Source: Pedococcus dokdonensis
GTDB lineage: Bacteria > Actinomycetota > Actinomycetes > Actinomycetales > Dermatophilaceae
NCBI RefSeq assembly: GCF_900104525.1
Contig: NZ_LT629711.1
Coordinates: forward strand, 868,001 to 932,000
Length of the DNA: 64,000 nucleotides
Direction of reading: 5' to 3'
Position numbers and translations under genes: made by a program. A model generated the notes under the pieces. That model had not been told where the DNA came from. It saw only the letters and a list, made by a program, of their open reading frames with translations, and searched no databases. Position 1 is the stretch's first letter. Every line of letters begins with the position of its first letter. Below are positions 14,948 to 23,961 of the stretch, one piece after another.

Positions 14948-17146
14948 TCAGCGGCGCCGCGCGCCAGGGGCGGCGACCGCCGGAGCGGCGGGAGTCGCGG
15001 CGAGCGGGAAGAGAACGGTGAACGTCGAGCCCCTGCCGAGCTCGGACTCCACCTCGATCGTGCCGTCATGGCCCTCGACGATCGCCTGGACGATCGACAG
15101 GCCGAGCCCGGTGCCCTGCACGGCGCGCTCGGTGGCATCGGTGGCACGGAAGAAGCGGCGGAACACCTGGGCCTGGTCGTCCGCGGAGATGCCGTAGCCA
15201 CTGTCGCTGACGACCACCCGGGCTCGCTCGATCTTGTCGGGCCCGCGGACCGTGTCGAGGCTCAGGGTGACGATCCCGCCGTCAGGGGTGAACTTCACGG
15301 CGTTGGACAGCAGGTTGAGGACGACCCGCTCGATGGCGGTGTCGTCGCCGTCGACCGTGACCGGCCGGACCGCCACCTCCCGACGCAGGTGCAGCTCGCG
15401 ACGCTGCGTGAGTGGGCCGGTGGCCTCCCACGCATGGTCGACGATGGCCGCCAGGTCGACCGGACGCCGGGCCAGGTTGAGCTGGCCGGACTCGATCCTG
15501 GAGTTGAGGAGCAGGTCCTCGATGAGGCCGAGCAGGCGCCGCCCGTTGCGGTCGATCCGGCCCACCAGGTCGAGCTGCTTGTCGGTCATCGGCCCGACCG
15601 CGCCGTCCTCGAGCATCTCGGTGTAGCCCAGGACGCTGGCCAGTGGCGTCCGGAGCTCGTGGCTGATCGACGACACGAAGTCTGTCTTGGTCTGGTCGAG
15701 GGCGGTCAGCTCCTCGACGGCGCGGCGCTCACGCACCAGCGCGGTCTCGACGGCCTCGGACGCGACCCGGCGCTCGGTGACGTCCTCGGCAACCCCGATG
15801 TATCCGGTGATGGTGCCGTCCTGGTCGACGATCGGGCTGATCGTGAGGTCGACGACGAGCCGTTTGCCCTCGCGGGTCACCCAGGTCCAGTCGCGTGTCT
15901 CACTGCGCCCGGCCTCGGTGAGCAGGTGGACCAGGACCTCCGGCCCCGCCGGGACGCCGACCTCGGTCGCCCGCATGGCGATCTCGGCCGGCTCGTGCAG
16001 CCGCACCCAGTTGAGCGTGCCGATGACCTCCTCCGGCGTGTAGCTCAGCAGGTTGGTGGCCCCGCGGTTGAACAGCGTGATCGTCCCGTCCGCATCGGTG
16101 CCGATGATCGCGGTCGCGGCCGCGGAGTTGAGCACCGTCTGCGTGAAGGCCGCCTCGCTGGCCAGGTCGGCCACCGCATCCCGGCGTTGCGTCGAGGCGA
16201 CGGCGAGCGCCAGCCCGGTGATCGCGGCCGTCACGAGGAAGGCCTGGGTGAGCGCCCCGACCGTCTCGGGAGCGATGTCCCGGGTGCGACCCGCGATGGC
16301 GAACGGGCCGTAGCCCTCACTCGTCAGCACCACGACGATCACCCCGAGCACGGCCAGCTGGGTGGCCAGCGCCCGCAGGTCGAGCCGCATCGCCCCCCAG
16401 ACCAGGATGGGCAGCGGGAGGAACGCGAGCGGCAGCCCGCTCGTCGAAGCGAACACCCAGAGCGTGACACCCAGCACGGTCAGCCCCTGGAGCAGGTCCT
16501 CGAGCCGCCAGGGCTGGGTCGCCTTCGTCGACACCGCCACACCGAGCGGCGCGAGCGTCAGCACCGCAGCCGCGTGCGACGCCGTGACCGTGTATGCCGT
16601 GGGGAAGAAGGTGCGGTGCAGCACCAGGTCGACGGTGAGGCCGGCCAGCAGGCCGAAGAGCAGCGCCCCGGCAAGGGTGGCGACCAGAAGCCGGCCCAGG
16701 TCGTCGAGCGAAGCCAGCCGAGGCTTGCTCCTGCCCCTGGTGAGCAGGGCCCACACGAGGGCGGCCTCGGAGGCGTTCGCGACACCGAAGCAGAGGGCAG
16801 CCAGCGGCGGCCGTCCTCCGTAGAAGTTGGCCAGCCCGCTCGAGACGACGACGCCCACCACGACGATTGCGGCGCGGCGGACATCCGGTCCGGTCGCGAG
16901 CAGGAACGCCACGCACAACCCGGCCGCTGGCCACCAGACGGCCACCGACGACCCCGGTGGTGCGAACCGGACTGCTGTCACGCCGAGCACGAAGACCCCC
17001 ACGAGCACGAGCCCCGCCGCGACGTCCCAGCGGCGCAGCGCCGCGAGAGTCGAGCTCACCGGGCTCCGCCGATCCGGCGCCCACCCGAGCACCGCGATAC
17101 GCACGGCGCGGCTGTGTGGTCGACCGGGCAGGTGGGCATGGCTCAT
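14948..17146 (-). CDS. MASE1-PAS hybrid membrane sensor histidine kinase
   Basis: ATG 17146 gives 732 aa. The N-terminal ~300 residues hold about eight hydrophobic segments of the MASE1 integral sensor (WWPAAGLCVAFLLATG, LANFYGGRPPLAALCFGVANASEAALVWAL). A PAS domain follows (FTQTVLNSAAATAIIGTDADGTITLFNRGATNLL to GYIGVAEDVTERR). HisKA has the phosphoacceptor in SSISHELRTPLASVLG, and the HATPase domain has NLLSNAVKFTPDGG, DSGYGIS and GTGLGLSIVQAIVEGH. The Ala/Pro tail (ATPAAPAVAAPGARRR) is disordered. No response regulator is adjacent. It is divergent from the aldehyde oxidoreductase operon, which may be a target or a coincidence. Confidence 0.9.
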   Translation of the reverse strand: MSHAHLPGRPHSRAVRIAVLGWAPDRRSPVSSTLAALRRWDVAAGLVLVGVFVLGVTAVRFAPPGSSVAVWWPAAGLCVAFLLATGPDVRRAAIVVVGVVVSSGLANFYGGRPPLAALCFGVANASEAALVWALLTRGRSKPRLASLDDLGRLLVATLAGALLFGLLAGLTVDLVLHRTFFPTAYTVTASHAAAVLTLAPLGVAVSTKATQPWRLEDLLQGLTVLGVTLWVFASTSGLPLAFLPLPILVWGAMRLDLRALATQLAVLGVIVVVLTSEGYGPFAIAGRTRDIAPETVGALTQAFLVTAAITGLALAVASTQRRDAVADLASEAAFTQTVLNSAAATAIIGTDADGTITLFNRGATNLLSYTPEEVIGTLNWVRLHEPAEIAMRATEVGVPAGPEVLVHLLTEAGRSETRDWTWVTREGKRLVVDLTISPIVDQDGTITGYIGVAEDVTERRVASEAVETALVRERRAVEELTALDQTKTDFVSSISHELRTPLASVLGYTEMLEDGAVGPMTDKQLDLVGRIDRNGRRLLGLIEDLLLNSRIESGQLNLARRPVDLAAIVDHAWEATGPLTQRRELHLRREVAVRPVTVDGDDTAIERVVLNLLSNAVKFTPDGGIVTLSLDTVRGPDKIERARVVVSDSGYGISADDQAQVFRRFFRATDATERAVQGTGLGLSIVQAIVEGHDGTIEVESELGRGSTFTVLFPLAATPAAPAVAAPGARRR

Positions 17147-17287
17147 TCTTGCGCAGCCACGGTGCCGAGGTGGGGGAGATCGGGCGTGGCGCCCGACACG
17201 AGCCTGGTGGCGGCGCTGAAGAGGCGTCACGCCGCGCGATACATTTCGGCGCTGGGCTAGTCTCCGAACAGTGGAAGGGAGCCGCCC

Positions 17288-17839
17288 GTGCCCGTGCAGT
17301 CCAGCACCACCCCGCAGGTCCGCTTCACGCTCAACGGTGCGGCCACCGAGGTCGAGGTCGACGCGGGGGTCAGCCTGCTCGACCTGCTCCGGGAGCGCCT
17401 CGACCTGACGGGCACCAAGAAGGGCTGCAACCAAGGAGCCTGCGGCGTCTGCACGGTGCTCGTGGACGACCGTCGGGTGCTCGGGTGCCTCACCCTCGTG
17501 GCCCAGCTCGACGGTCGGGAGGTCACGACCATCGAAGGGGTGGGCACCCCGGACTCGCCACACGAGCTGCAACGCGAGTTCATCCGGACCGACGGGTTCC
17601 AGTGCGGCTACTGCACGTCCGGCCAGATCTGCTCGGCGCTGGGCATGCTGCGTGAGCTCGACGCCGGAGTTCCGAGCGCGGTTTCGGAACACGTTGCGGC
17701 GCAATCCGATCCGAGCGAGCTCGAGCTGCGTGAGCGAATGAGCGGCAACCTCTGTCGCTGTGGCGCCTACAACGGCATCGTCGACGCCATCACGGCCTAC
17801 GCGAGCAACGGCGCCGACACCGCTGGTGGTCACCGGTGA
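17288..17839 (+). CDS. Aldehyde oxidoreductase/xanthine dehydrogenase-family [2Fe-2S] subunit (PaoA-like)
   Basis: GTG 17288 follows GGAAGGGAG; 183 aa. The plant-type ferredoxin domain has C47, C52, C55 and C67 (KGCNQGACGVCTV...LGCL); the second, alpha-helical [2Fe-2S] domain has C106, C109 (QCGYCTSGQ) and C156, C158 (NLCRCGAYN), so both clusters are complete. It shuttles electrons from the molybdenum centre to the FAD subunit. There is no twin-arginine signal, unlike the periplasmic E. coli PaoA, so a cytoplasmic location is likely. It overlaps the next gene by GTGA, and all three subunits form one operon. Confidence 0.93.
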   Translation: MPVQSSTTPQVRFTLNGAATEVEVDAGVSLLDLLRERLDLTGTKKGCNQGACGVCTVLVDDRRVLGCLTLVAQLDGREVTTIEGVGTPDSPHELQREFIRTDGFQCGYCTSGQICSALGMLRELDAGVPSAVSEHVAAQSDPSELELRERMSGNLCRCGAYNGIVDAITAYASNGADTAGGHR

Positions 17840-18831
17840 AGCCGGTCGCGTATGCCGTGCCCGGCACCGTCGACGAGGCCTTGGCGGCGATCGCCGACCT
17901 CCCCGGGGCGAAGTTCCTCGGTGGTGGGACCAACCTGGTCGACCTGATGCGCGAGGGCGTCGAGACGCCCGACGTGCTGGTCGACGTGACGAGGCTGCCC
18001 CTGGGCGGGATCGGCGACACCCCTGACGGTGGGCTGCGGATCGGCGCGGGAGTGCGCAACACCGACCTGGCGGCCCACCCGGCGGTCCGGGAGCGTTATC
18101 CCGTGGTGGCCCAGGCGGTCGTCATGGGAGCGTCGGGTCAGATCCGCAACATGGCCACCGTCGGGGGCAACCTGCTCCAGCGCACCCGCTGCCTCTACTT
18201 TTACGACGGGGCCGCGGCCTGCAACAAGCGGGAGCCGGGCAGCGGTTGCGACGCCGCGGCCGGGCACAACCGGATGGGCGCCATCCTCGGAGCGAGCGAG
18301 CACTGCGTCGCGGTCCACCCCTCTGACCTCGCGGTGGCACTGGTCCTGCTCGACGCGCAGGTCGAGGTGGCGAGCCGGAACGGCAGCCGCACCATACCCA
18401 TCGGTGACTTGCACCGGCTGCCCGGTGAGACGCCTGACGTCGACACCACGCTGGCTCCGGACGAGCTCATCACGGCCGTGACCCTGCCGGCCGACCCTCT
18501 CGCGGAGCGGTCGCGCTACCGCAAGGTGCGTGACCGCGCGTCCTACGCCTTCGCCCTCGTGTCGGTGGCCGCGGCCCTCGAGGTCGCCGACGGCTCGGTC
18601 GGTCGGGTGCGGGTCGCTCTCGGGGGCGTCGCCCACCGACCGTGGCGCGCGACCGTCCTCGAACAGGAGCTGACCGGGAGACCGGCCACGGACGAGGAGT
18701 TCGAGCAAGCCGCACGCGCCGAGCTGGCCCAGGCGGTGGCCGGCGCGGACACCGAGTTCAAGATCGGGCTGGCCGTGCGCACGATCACCGCGACGCTGCG
18801 ACGGCTGCGTGACAAGGGAGGTGCGGCATGA
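17836..18831 (+). CDS. Aldehyde oxidoreductase FAD-binding subunit with [4Fe-4S] insert (PaoB-like)
   Basis: 331 aa from GTG 17836. FAD-binding motifs are FLGGGTNLVDLM (about 27-38) and ATVGGNLLQRTRC (107-119). An insert with C119, C129, C138 and C157 (RCLYFYD..ACNKREPGSGCDA..EHCVAV) is the extra [4Fe-4S] site that marks PaoB/YagS-type subunits and the 4-hydroxybenzoyl-CoA reductase group. Sequence around it is much closer to PaoB (CNKREPGSGC). The subunit passes electrons to an acceptor such as ferredoxin or oxygen. It overlaps its neighbours at both ends. Confidence 0.92.
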   Translation: MKPVAYAVPGTVDEALAAIADLPGAKFLGGGTNLVDLMREGVETPDVLVDVTRLPLGGIGDTPDGGLRIGAGVRNTDLAAHPAVRERYPVVAQAVVMGASGQIRNMATVGGNLLQRTRCLYFYDGAAACNKREPGSGCDAAAGHNRMGAILGASEHCVAVHPSDLAVALVLLDAQVEVASRNGSRTIPIGDLHRLPGETPDVDTTLAPDELITAVTLPADPLAERSRYRKVRDRASYAFALVSVAAALEVADGSVGRVRVALGGVAHRPWRATVLEQELTGRPATDEEFEQAARAELAQAVAGADTEFKIGLAVRTITATLRRLRDKGGAA

Positions 18832-21089
18832 CGCTCGCCCCGGAGCGCACGGGTGCTGCGGGTGCAGCGGTCGAGACACCGACCGGCGCTCCAGGCCCCG
18901 CCATCGGGCGGTCCGTCGACAGAGTCGACGGACTCGCGAAAACCACTGGCACGGCACGGTTCTCGGCCGAGTACCCGATTCCGGGAATCACCCACGCCGT
19001 GCTCGTGCACGCCCCCATCGCCCGTGGCCGGATCCGCTCCATCGACACTGCGCAGGCTGAGGCGCACCCCGGTGTCGTCCTCGTGCTGACCCACCGGAAC
19101 GCCCCGAAGCTCACGCCGCCGCCGACCCGGATGAACCCGATGGACCTGTCGACGATGGCGGCCGGCAGCACCATCGCCTTCCTCAACACCGACGAGGTGC
19201 ACGTCGACGGCCAGCCGGTGGCGGCGGTGGTGGCCGAGTCGCTGGAAGCCGCGCAGTACGCCGCATCGCTGGTGAGGGTCGACTACGACACCATCGTCCC
19301 GACCAGCGACTTCGACGCCGAGCTCGGCAACGCCACCCCGGTCCGTTCGATGCCCGTCATGCCGCCGACCGGAGGCAAGCGCGGCGACGCGCGGGCCGCC
19401 TACGCGAGGTCGGCGGTGACGGTGGACCTGTCCTTCAGCACCCCGCAGCACAACCACAATGCCCTGGAGCCACACGCCACCACGGCCGAGTGGGACGGCG
19501 ACAAGCTCACCGTCTACGAGGGCTGCCAGAACATCGACTGGACCCAGAAGTTCCTCGCCAAGCGGTTCGGGATCCCGGCCGGCGACGTCCACGTGGTCGC
19601 GAAGTTCGTCGGGGGAGGCTTCGGTGGCAAGTCGAAGGTCTGGGCGGCGACCCTCATCGCCTGCATGGCCGCGAAACTCGCGCAGCGGCCGGTGCGGCTG
19701 GCGCTCACCCGTGAGGGCGTCTACCGCACCGTCGGTGGCCGCACGCCGACCCGGCAGCGCGTCGCGATCGGCGCCTCCACGTCGGGGCACCTCGAGGCGT
19801 TGATCCACGAGGTCACGTCGCGCAAGGGTCGGGTGGGTGGTCAGGCCGACCAGATCGTCGCGTGCAGCCTCGACCTCTACGACGCGGCCGCGATCCTCGC
19901 CGAGCAGCGGATCGTCGAGCTCGACCTGATGCCCAACACCGCGATGCGCGCACCGGGCGAGGCGCAGGGCAGCTTTGCCGTCGAGTCGGCGGTCGACGAG
20001 CTGGCCGTCGTGCTGGGGCTCGACCCGGTCGACCTGCGGCTGCGCAACCAGCCGGGCGAGCGCAGCCCCGTGCACGGCACCCGCTACTCGCACCGCCGGC
20101 TCGCCCAGACCCTGGAACGGGGACGCGACCTCTTCGGCTGGGACGATCGGCCGGCCACCGGCACCCGCGACGGCAAGGACCTGGTGGGCTGGGGTGTCGC
20201 CGCCGCGATCCACCCGTCGTGGGAGTTCGTGGCCAACGTGCAGCTCACCGTCGACCCGAGCGGCGGGGCCACCCTCGCGTGTGCCTTCCACGAGATGGGC
20301 ATGGGCACCGCGACCGTGGTGGGCCAGCTGGTCGCCGACTGCCTCGGGGTGCCGCTCGAGCGGGTGACCGCGATCTACGGCGACTCCGAGCTGCCGCTCG
20401 GACCGGGTGCCGGCGGGTCAGGTCAGACCGCCAGCCTCGCCGCGTCGATCGAGCGCGCCTGCCGCGCGATGCGCAAGCGCCTCGACAAGCTGGCCGAGGG
20501 GCTGGGTATGCCGGATGGTTCCGACCCCGCGGACGTGCTCACCCGCGCCGGCCAGGGCCCGCTGACGGTCGAGGTGGGGGCCGACGCCGGGCCGAGGGCG
20601 ACCTGGGGCCAGGTGCGCTTCCTGTCGAAGATGGTGATGGACAGCCGGCGGTGGATGAAGGCCGCGACCGGCGCGCACTTCTGCGAGGTGCGGGTCGACG
20701 CCGACACCGGTGAGCTGCGGGTGACCCGGTGGACGAGCGTGTTCGACGTCGGCCGGGTGGTCAACCCGAAGACCACGCACAGCCAGCTGCGTGGCGGGAT
20801 CGTGATGGGCCTCGGGCTGGCGATGGGGGAGGAGACCCTCATCGACACCAGGACGGCCCGGATCATGAACCCGAGCCTGGCCGAGTACCACGTCCCGGTG
20901 CACGCCGATGTGCCGCACCTCGACGTGCACACGCTGGACGACCCCGACCCGACGATGCCGCTAGGCGTCCTCGGAGCGGGTGAGGTGGGCATCGTCGGCG
21001 TCGGAGCCGCCATCGCCAACGCGGTGCGGCACGCGACTGGTCGCCGGGTCACCGACCTGCCGATCACGCTCGACCGCATCATCAGCTGA
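18828..21089 (+). CDS. Aldehyde oxidoreductase molybdenum-cofactor subunit (PaoC-like)
   Basis: 753 aa, ATG 18828 overlapping the previous stop. The N-terminal Ald_Xan_dh_C domain starts [23 protein letters not shown]. Cofactor-binding segments include [41 protein letters not shown] and [11 protein letters not shown]. The catalytic Glu is E719 in [12 protein letters not shown]. The complex would oxidise aldehydes or N-heterocycles to acids or lactams. No XdhC/PaoD-type chaperone is in the window; it must be supplied elsewhere. A 12-bp inverted repeat follows the stop. Confidence 0.93.
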   Translation: MTLAPERTGAAGAAVETPTGAPGPAIGRSVDRVDGLAKTTGTARFSAEYPIPGITHAVLVHAPIARGRIRSIDTAQAEAHPGVVLVLTHRNAPKLTPPPTRMNPMDLSTMAAGSTIAFLNTDEVHVDGQPVAAVVAESLEAAQYAASLVRVDYDTIVPTSDFDAELGNATPVRSMPVMPPTGGKRGDARAAYARSAVTVDLSFSTPQHNHNALEPHATTAEWDGDKLTVYEGCQNIDWTQKFLAKRFGIPAGDVHVVAKFVGGGFGGKSKVWAATLIACMAAKLAQRPVRLALTREGVYRTVGGRTPTRQRVAIGASTSGHLEALIHEVTSRKGRVGGQADQIVACSLDLYDAAAILAEQRIVELDLMPNTAMRAPGEAQGSFAVESAVDELAVVLGLDPVDLRLRNQPGERSPVHGTRYSHRRLAQTLERGRDLFGWDDRPATGTRDGKDLVGWGVAAAIHPSWEFVANVQLTVDPSGGATLACAFHEMGMGTATVVGQLVADCLGVPLERVTAIYGDSELPLGPGAGGSGQTASLAASIERACRAMRKRLDKLAEGLGMPDGSDPADVLTRAGQGPLTVEVGADAGPRATWGQVRFLSKMVMDSRRWMKAATGAHFCEVRVDADTGELRVTRWTSVFDVGRVVNPKTTHSQLRGGIVMGLGLAMGEETLIDTRTARIMNPSLAEYHVPVHADVPHLDVHTLDDPDPTMPLGVLGAGEVGIVGVGAAIANAVRHATGRRVTDLPITLDRIIS

Positions 21090-21100
21090 GGCTCCCCGGC

Positions 21101-21169
21101 ACTTCTGGCCACTCAGACGGCACTGCGTGCTCGGATCGGGGAGCGCACCCCGCACCGGTGGCCAGAAGT
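21101..21169. repeat. Intergenic inverted repeat, family B (TTCTGGCCAC arms)
   Basis: ACTTCTGGCCAC (21101-21112) pairs with GTGGCCAGAAGT (21158-21169) around a 45-base GC-rich loop that can itself pair in part. It lies between two genes on the same strand and could terminate the aldehyde oxidoreductase operon. The same arms recur at 62637-62709. Confidence 0.75.
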
Positions 21170-21182
21170 CGTGAAAAGTGGC

Positions 21183-21214
21183 TTGACCTTGACGCAGCGT
21201 CAGGGTTGCACCCT
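21183..21214 (+). promoter_or_regulatory. MerR-type promoter/operator for the ABC exporter
   Basis: A near-perfect dyad, ACCTTGACGC (21186-21195) and GCGTCAGGGT (21197-21206), lies just after TTGACC (21183-21188) and before a poor -10 (about 21209-21214), a stretched spacer of about 20 bases. This is the layout that MerR activators twist into register. The ATG of the ABC gene is 7 bases past the putative -10 and has no ribosome-binding site, so the message may be leaderless. Confidence 0.6.
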
Positions 21215-21220
21215 TGCGGC

Positions 21221-22018
21221 ATGACATCGAAACCAGCCATCCACGTCGTCGGGCTCACCAAGTCCTACGCCGACCACCAGGTGCTCAAGGGCGTCGACCT
21301 GACCGTCCCCGCGGGCTCGGTCTACGCGCTGCTCGGCTCGAACGGAGCCGGCAAGACCACCGCCGTGCGGATCCTCGCCACGCTGCTGAAGGCCGACGGT
21401 GGCACTGCCGCGGTCGACGGCCACGACGTCGCCACCGAGCCGGACGCGGTCCGTCGTTCGATCAGCCTCACCGGCCAGTTCGCGGCCGTCGACGAGGTGC
21501 TGACGGGGCGCGAGAACCTCGTGCTCGTCGCCGAGCTCCGACGGGTGCCCGACCCGGGCGCCCTGGCTGACGAGCTGCTGGCCCGGTTCGACCTCACCGA
21601 GGCCGCCGGGCGCCGAGCGGCGACCTACTCCGGCGGCATGCGCCGTCGCCTCGACATCGCGATGAGCCTGGTCGGCGACGCGTCGGTCCTCTTCCTGGAC
21701 GAGCCAACCACCGGCCTCGACCCGCAGTCCCGGATCGAGGTCTGGGACACCGTCCGGCAGCTGGCCGGCCGCGGCACCACGGTGCTGCTGACGACGCAGT
21801 ACCTCGACGAGGCCGAGCAGCTGGCCGACCGGATCGCGGTGCTGCACGAGGGACGGATCATCGCCGACGGCACTCTCGCCGAGCTCAAGCAGCTGCTCCC
21901 ACCGGCCGAGGTCGAGTACGTCGTGAAGCAACCCTCCCTGGAGGACGTCTTCCTCGCCATCGTCGGGAAGACCTCGTCCGACAGCCCGAACCCGACTCTC
22001 GCCACGAAGGACGCCTGA
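21221..22018 (+). CDS. ABC exporter ATP-binding subunit (DrrA-like)
   Basis: 265 aa from ATG 21221 ([19 protein letters not shown]). Walker A is [15 protein letters not shown], the signature is [15 protein letters not shown], Walker B is [16 protein letters not shown], followed by a D-loop and the switch His region [17 protein letters not shown]. The C-terminal ~60 residues ([20 protein letters not shown]) are the accessory domain of daunorubicin-type drug exporters. It pairs with the permease, whose ATG overlaps its stop. Control by the MerR protein encoded downstream is likely. Confidence 0.93.
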   Translation: MTSKPAIHVVGLTKSYADHQVLKGVDLTVPAGSVYALLGSNGAGKTTAVRILATLLKADGGTAAVDGHDVATEPDAVRRSISLTGQFAAVDEVLTGRENLVLVAELRRVPDPGALADELLARFDLTEAAGRRAATYSGGMRRRLDIAMSLVGDASVLFLDEPTTGLDPQSRIEVWDTVRQLAGRGTTVLLTTQYLDEAEQLADRIAVLHEGRIIADGTLAELKQLLPPAEVEYVVKQPSLEDVFLAIVGKTSSDSPNPTLATKDA

Positions 22019-22779
22019 TGACCACCGCCCTGCTCCACGACACGACGGTCCTGCTCAAGCGGTCGCTGCGCCACATCCTGCGCAGTCCCGACACGATCAT
22101 CACCACGGCGGTCACGCCCATCGCCATGCTGCTGCTCTTCGTCTACGTCTTCGGCAGCGCGATCGACGTGGGGAGTGACAACTACGTCAACTACCTGCTC
22201 CCGGGCATCCTGCTGATCACGGTCGCGTCCGGGATCGCCTACACGGCGTTCCGGCTCTTCACCGACGTCTCGGGCGGCCTCTTCGAGCGGTTCCAGTCGA
22301 TGCCGATCAGTCGCTCAGCCGTGCTGTGGAGCCATGTCCTCACGTCGGTGGTGGCCAACCTGACCTCGCTCGTCCTCGTCGTCGGCGTCGCGTTGGTGAT
22401 GGGATTCCGTTCCGGTGCAGGCGTGCTCGCCTGGCTGGCGGTGCTCGGCATCATGGTGCTCTTCACGCTGGCGCTGACCTGGCTCGCCGTGATCCCCGGG
22501 CTGACCGCCAAGTCGGTGGACGGCGTGAGCGGCTTCTCCTACCCGCTGATCTTCCTGCCGTTCATCAGCTCGGCGTTCGTCCCGACGCAGGGCATGCCCG
22601 GCCCGGTGCGGTGGTTCGCCGAGCACCAGCCGGTCACCTCGATCGTCAACACCATCCGCGACCTCTACGCCGAGCAGCCGCTGGGCAACGAGGGGTGGGT
22701 AGCGGTCGGCTGGTGCCTGGCCCTGTTGGTCGTCGCCTACGGCCTGGCGATGCGCACCTATCGGGCCAAGGTTGCCTGA
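22018..22779 (+). CDS. ABC-2 type permease (DrrB-like)
   Basis: 253 aa. Six hydrophobic segments are visible, beginning with TVITTAVTPIAMLLLFVYVFG-like helix 1 at about 30-50 and ending GWVAVGWCLALLVVAYGLAM. The re-entrant region GISY-like FSYPLIFLPFISSAFVPTQGMPGPVRWFAEHQPVTSIV is characteristic of the ABC2_membrane family that exports drugs or lipids. It forms the channel for the preceding ATPase. Substrate unknown; inducible multidrug efflux is the simplest reading given the MerR regulator. Confidence 0.92.
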   Translation: MTTALLHDTTVLLKRSLRHILRSPDTIITTAVTPIAMLLLFVYVFGSAIDVGSDNYVNYLLPGILLITVASGIAYTAFRLFTDVSGGLFERFQSMPISRSAVLWSHVLTSVVANLTSLVLVVGVALVMGFRSGAGVLAWLAVLGIMVLFTLALTWLAVIPGLTAKSVDGVSGFSYPLIFLPFISSAFVPTQGMPGPVRWFAEHQPVTSIVNTIRDLYAEQPLGNEGWVAVGWCLALLVVAYGLAMRTYRAKVA

Positions 22780-22810
22780 GGACACGACGGTGACCCGCGA
22801 GGATGGGGCC

Positions 22811-23575
22811 ATGCTGACGATCAGCCAGATGGCCGCGTATGCCGGGGTGACGGTGCGGGCGGTGCGGCACTACCACGCCAAGGGCCTGCTCCCGGAGCCC
22901 GAGCGGGACCACTCGGGCTACCGCCGCTACGACGCGGCCGCGGTGGTCGAGCTGGTCAAGATCCGCACGCTCGCGGACGCCGGGGTGCCGTTGGCCCGGG
23001 TGCAGGAGCTGCTGCGCGCCGATGACGACGACTTCGCGGCGGCGGTCGACGACATCGACCGCCGCCTGCGGGCCGAGATCCGGGAGCGGCAGCGACACCG
23101 GGAACGGATCGCCCAGCTGGCAGCAGGCGAGAGTCTGGCCCTGCCACCCGAGGCGGTGGCCTACCTCGAGCGACTGCGGAGCCTCGGAGTGGCGGAGCAG
23201 ATGGTGCAGGCCGAGCGCGACGCCTGGATCCTCGTGGCCGCGCAGATCCCCGAGCGGATGGCGTTCTACATGGAGACCAAGGAGCGGCAGCTGGACGACC
23301 CCAACGTCCGCGACCTCTACCGAGACCTCTACGAGATCACCCAGTGGCCGGCTGACGACCCGCGCCTGGACGCCGCGGCCGACCGGCTGGCCGACCAGTT
23401 CGCCCAGGTGCCCGATGAGGCGTGGGACGAGGAGAAGCTGCCGCAGGACCTCTCGGACCTGCTCGACGGTGTCTTCATCTCCTCGGTCCCGGGCGCTCGT
23501 CGGATGCTGGCCCGTCTGGAGCAGCGTGGCTGGACCGGCTGGACCAACATCGAGCGGCTGCCCTCGCCGGACTGA
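22811..23575 (+). CDS. MerR-family transcriptional activator
   Basis: ATG 22811 follows GAGGA; 254 aa. The N-terminal winged HTH reads MLTISQMAAYAGVTVRAVRHYHAKGLLPEPERDHSGYRRYD, with the paired basic wing at RIRTLADAGVPLARVQELL. A long coiled coil spans about 80-115. The C-terminal ~130 residues (AWILVAAQIPERMAFYMETKERQL...) form an effector-binding region with no obvious metal-binding Cys, so an organic ligand is expected. It sits 31 bases after the permease on the same strand, matching self-regulated drug-efflux cassettes. Confidence 0.9.
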   Translation: MLTISQMAAYAGVTVRAVRHYHAKGLLPEPERDHSGYRRYDAAAVVELVKIRTLADAGVPLARVQELLRADDDDFAAAVDDIDRRLRAEIRERQRHRERIAQLAAGESLALPPEAVAYLERLRSLGVAEQMVQAERDAWILVAAQIPERMAFYMETKERQLDDPNVRDLYRDLYEITQWPADDPRLDAAADRLADQFAQVPDEAWDEEKLPQDLSDLLDGVFISSVPGARRMLARLEQRGWTGWTNIERLPSPD

Positions 23576-23602
23576 GGTTTCCGGGTCCACCCGGCGCCTT
23601 CG

Positions 23603-23643
23603 TACCCTTGCGGTTACGTAACCAACTGGGTACAGTCGAGGCC
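23603..23643 (+). promoter_or_regulatory. Promoter with embedded palindromic operator for the arsR-type gene
   Basis: The spacer contains the perfect palindrome GGTTACGTAACC (23612-23623), extended by TACCC (23603-23607) and GGGTA (23628-23632) into a 30-bp dyad. TTGCGG (23608-23613) and TACAGT (23631-23636) are separated by exactly 17 bases. The predicted start of transcription falls at or next to ATG 23644, which lacks a ribosome-binding site, so a leaderless message is likely. An ArsR dimer on the palindrome would repress its own promoter. Confidence 0.68.
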
Positions 23644-23961
23644 ATGGACGCAGTGCTGCAGGCGTTGGCCGACCCGAGTCGGCGCACCGTGCTGGCCATC
23701 CTCCGGGACCGCCCAGCCACGGCGGGGGAGCTCGCTGATGCGCTCCCCATCGCCCGGCCCGGTGTCTCGCGGCACCTGCGGGTGCTGCGGGAGGCCGGTC
23801 TGGTCACCGCACGGCAAGAGGCGCAGCGCAGGATCTACACCCTGCGGCCGGAGGCCCTCGTCGAGGTGGACGAGTGGCTTGGTGACTACCGCCGGCTCTG
23901 GCAGAACAGGCTGGACGCACTGCACACGGAGATCGCACGTGGAAAGCGAGGCAGGACGTGA
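23644..23961 (+). CDS. ArsR-family (HTH_5) repressor
   Basis: 105 aa starting MDAVLQALADPSRRTVLAILRDRPATAGELADALP. The winged HTH recognition helix is ARPGVSRHLRVLREAGLV and the wing RQEAQRRIYTLR. It lacks the metal-binding CxC of metal sensors. It belongs to the group whose gene overlaps an SRPBCC (AHSA1) gene, as here (GTGA overlap at 23958). These pairs usually respond to small hydrophobic molecules rather than metals. Autoregulation through the palindrome in its promoter is likely. Confidence 0.92.
   Translation: MDAVLQALADPSRRTVLAILRDRPATAGELADALPIARPGVSRHLRVLREAGLVTARQEAQRRIYTLRPEALVEVDEWLGDYRRLWQNRLDALHTEIARGKRGRT

Noticed and set aside
14000..17260. Long plus-strand open frame (1086 codons) opposite hemerythrin, DUF1801 and MASE1 kinase genes
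   Set aside because: Charged low-complexity translation with no domain, opposite three recognisable genes.
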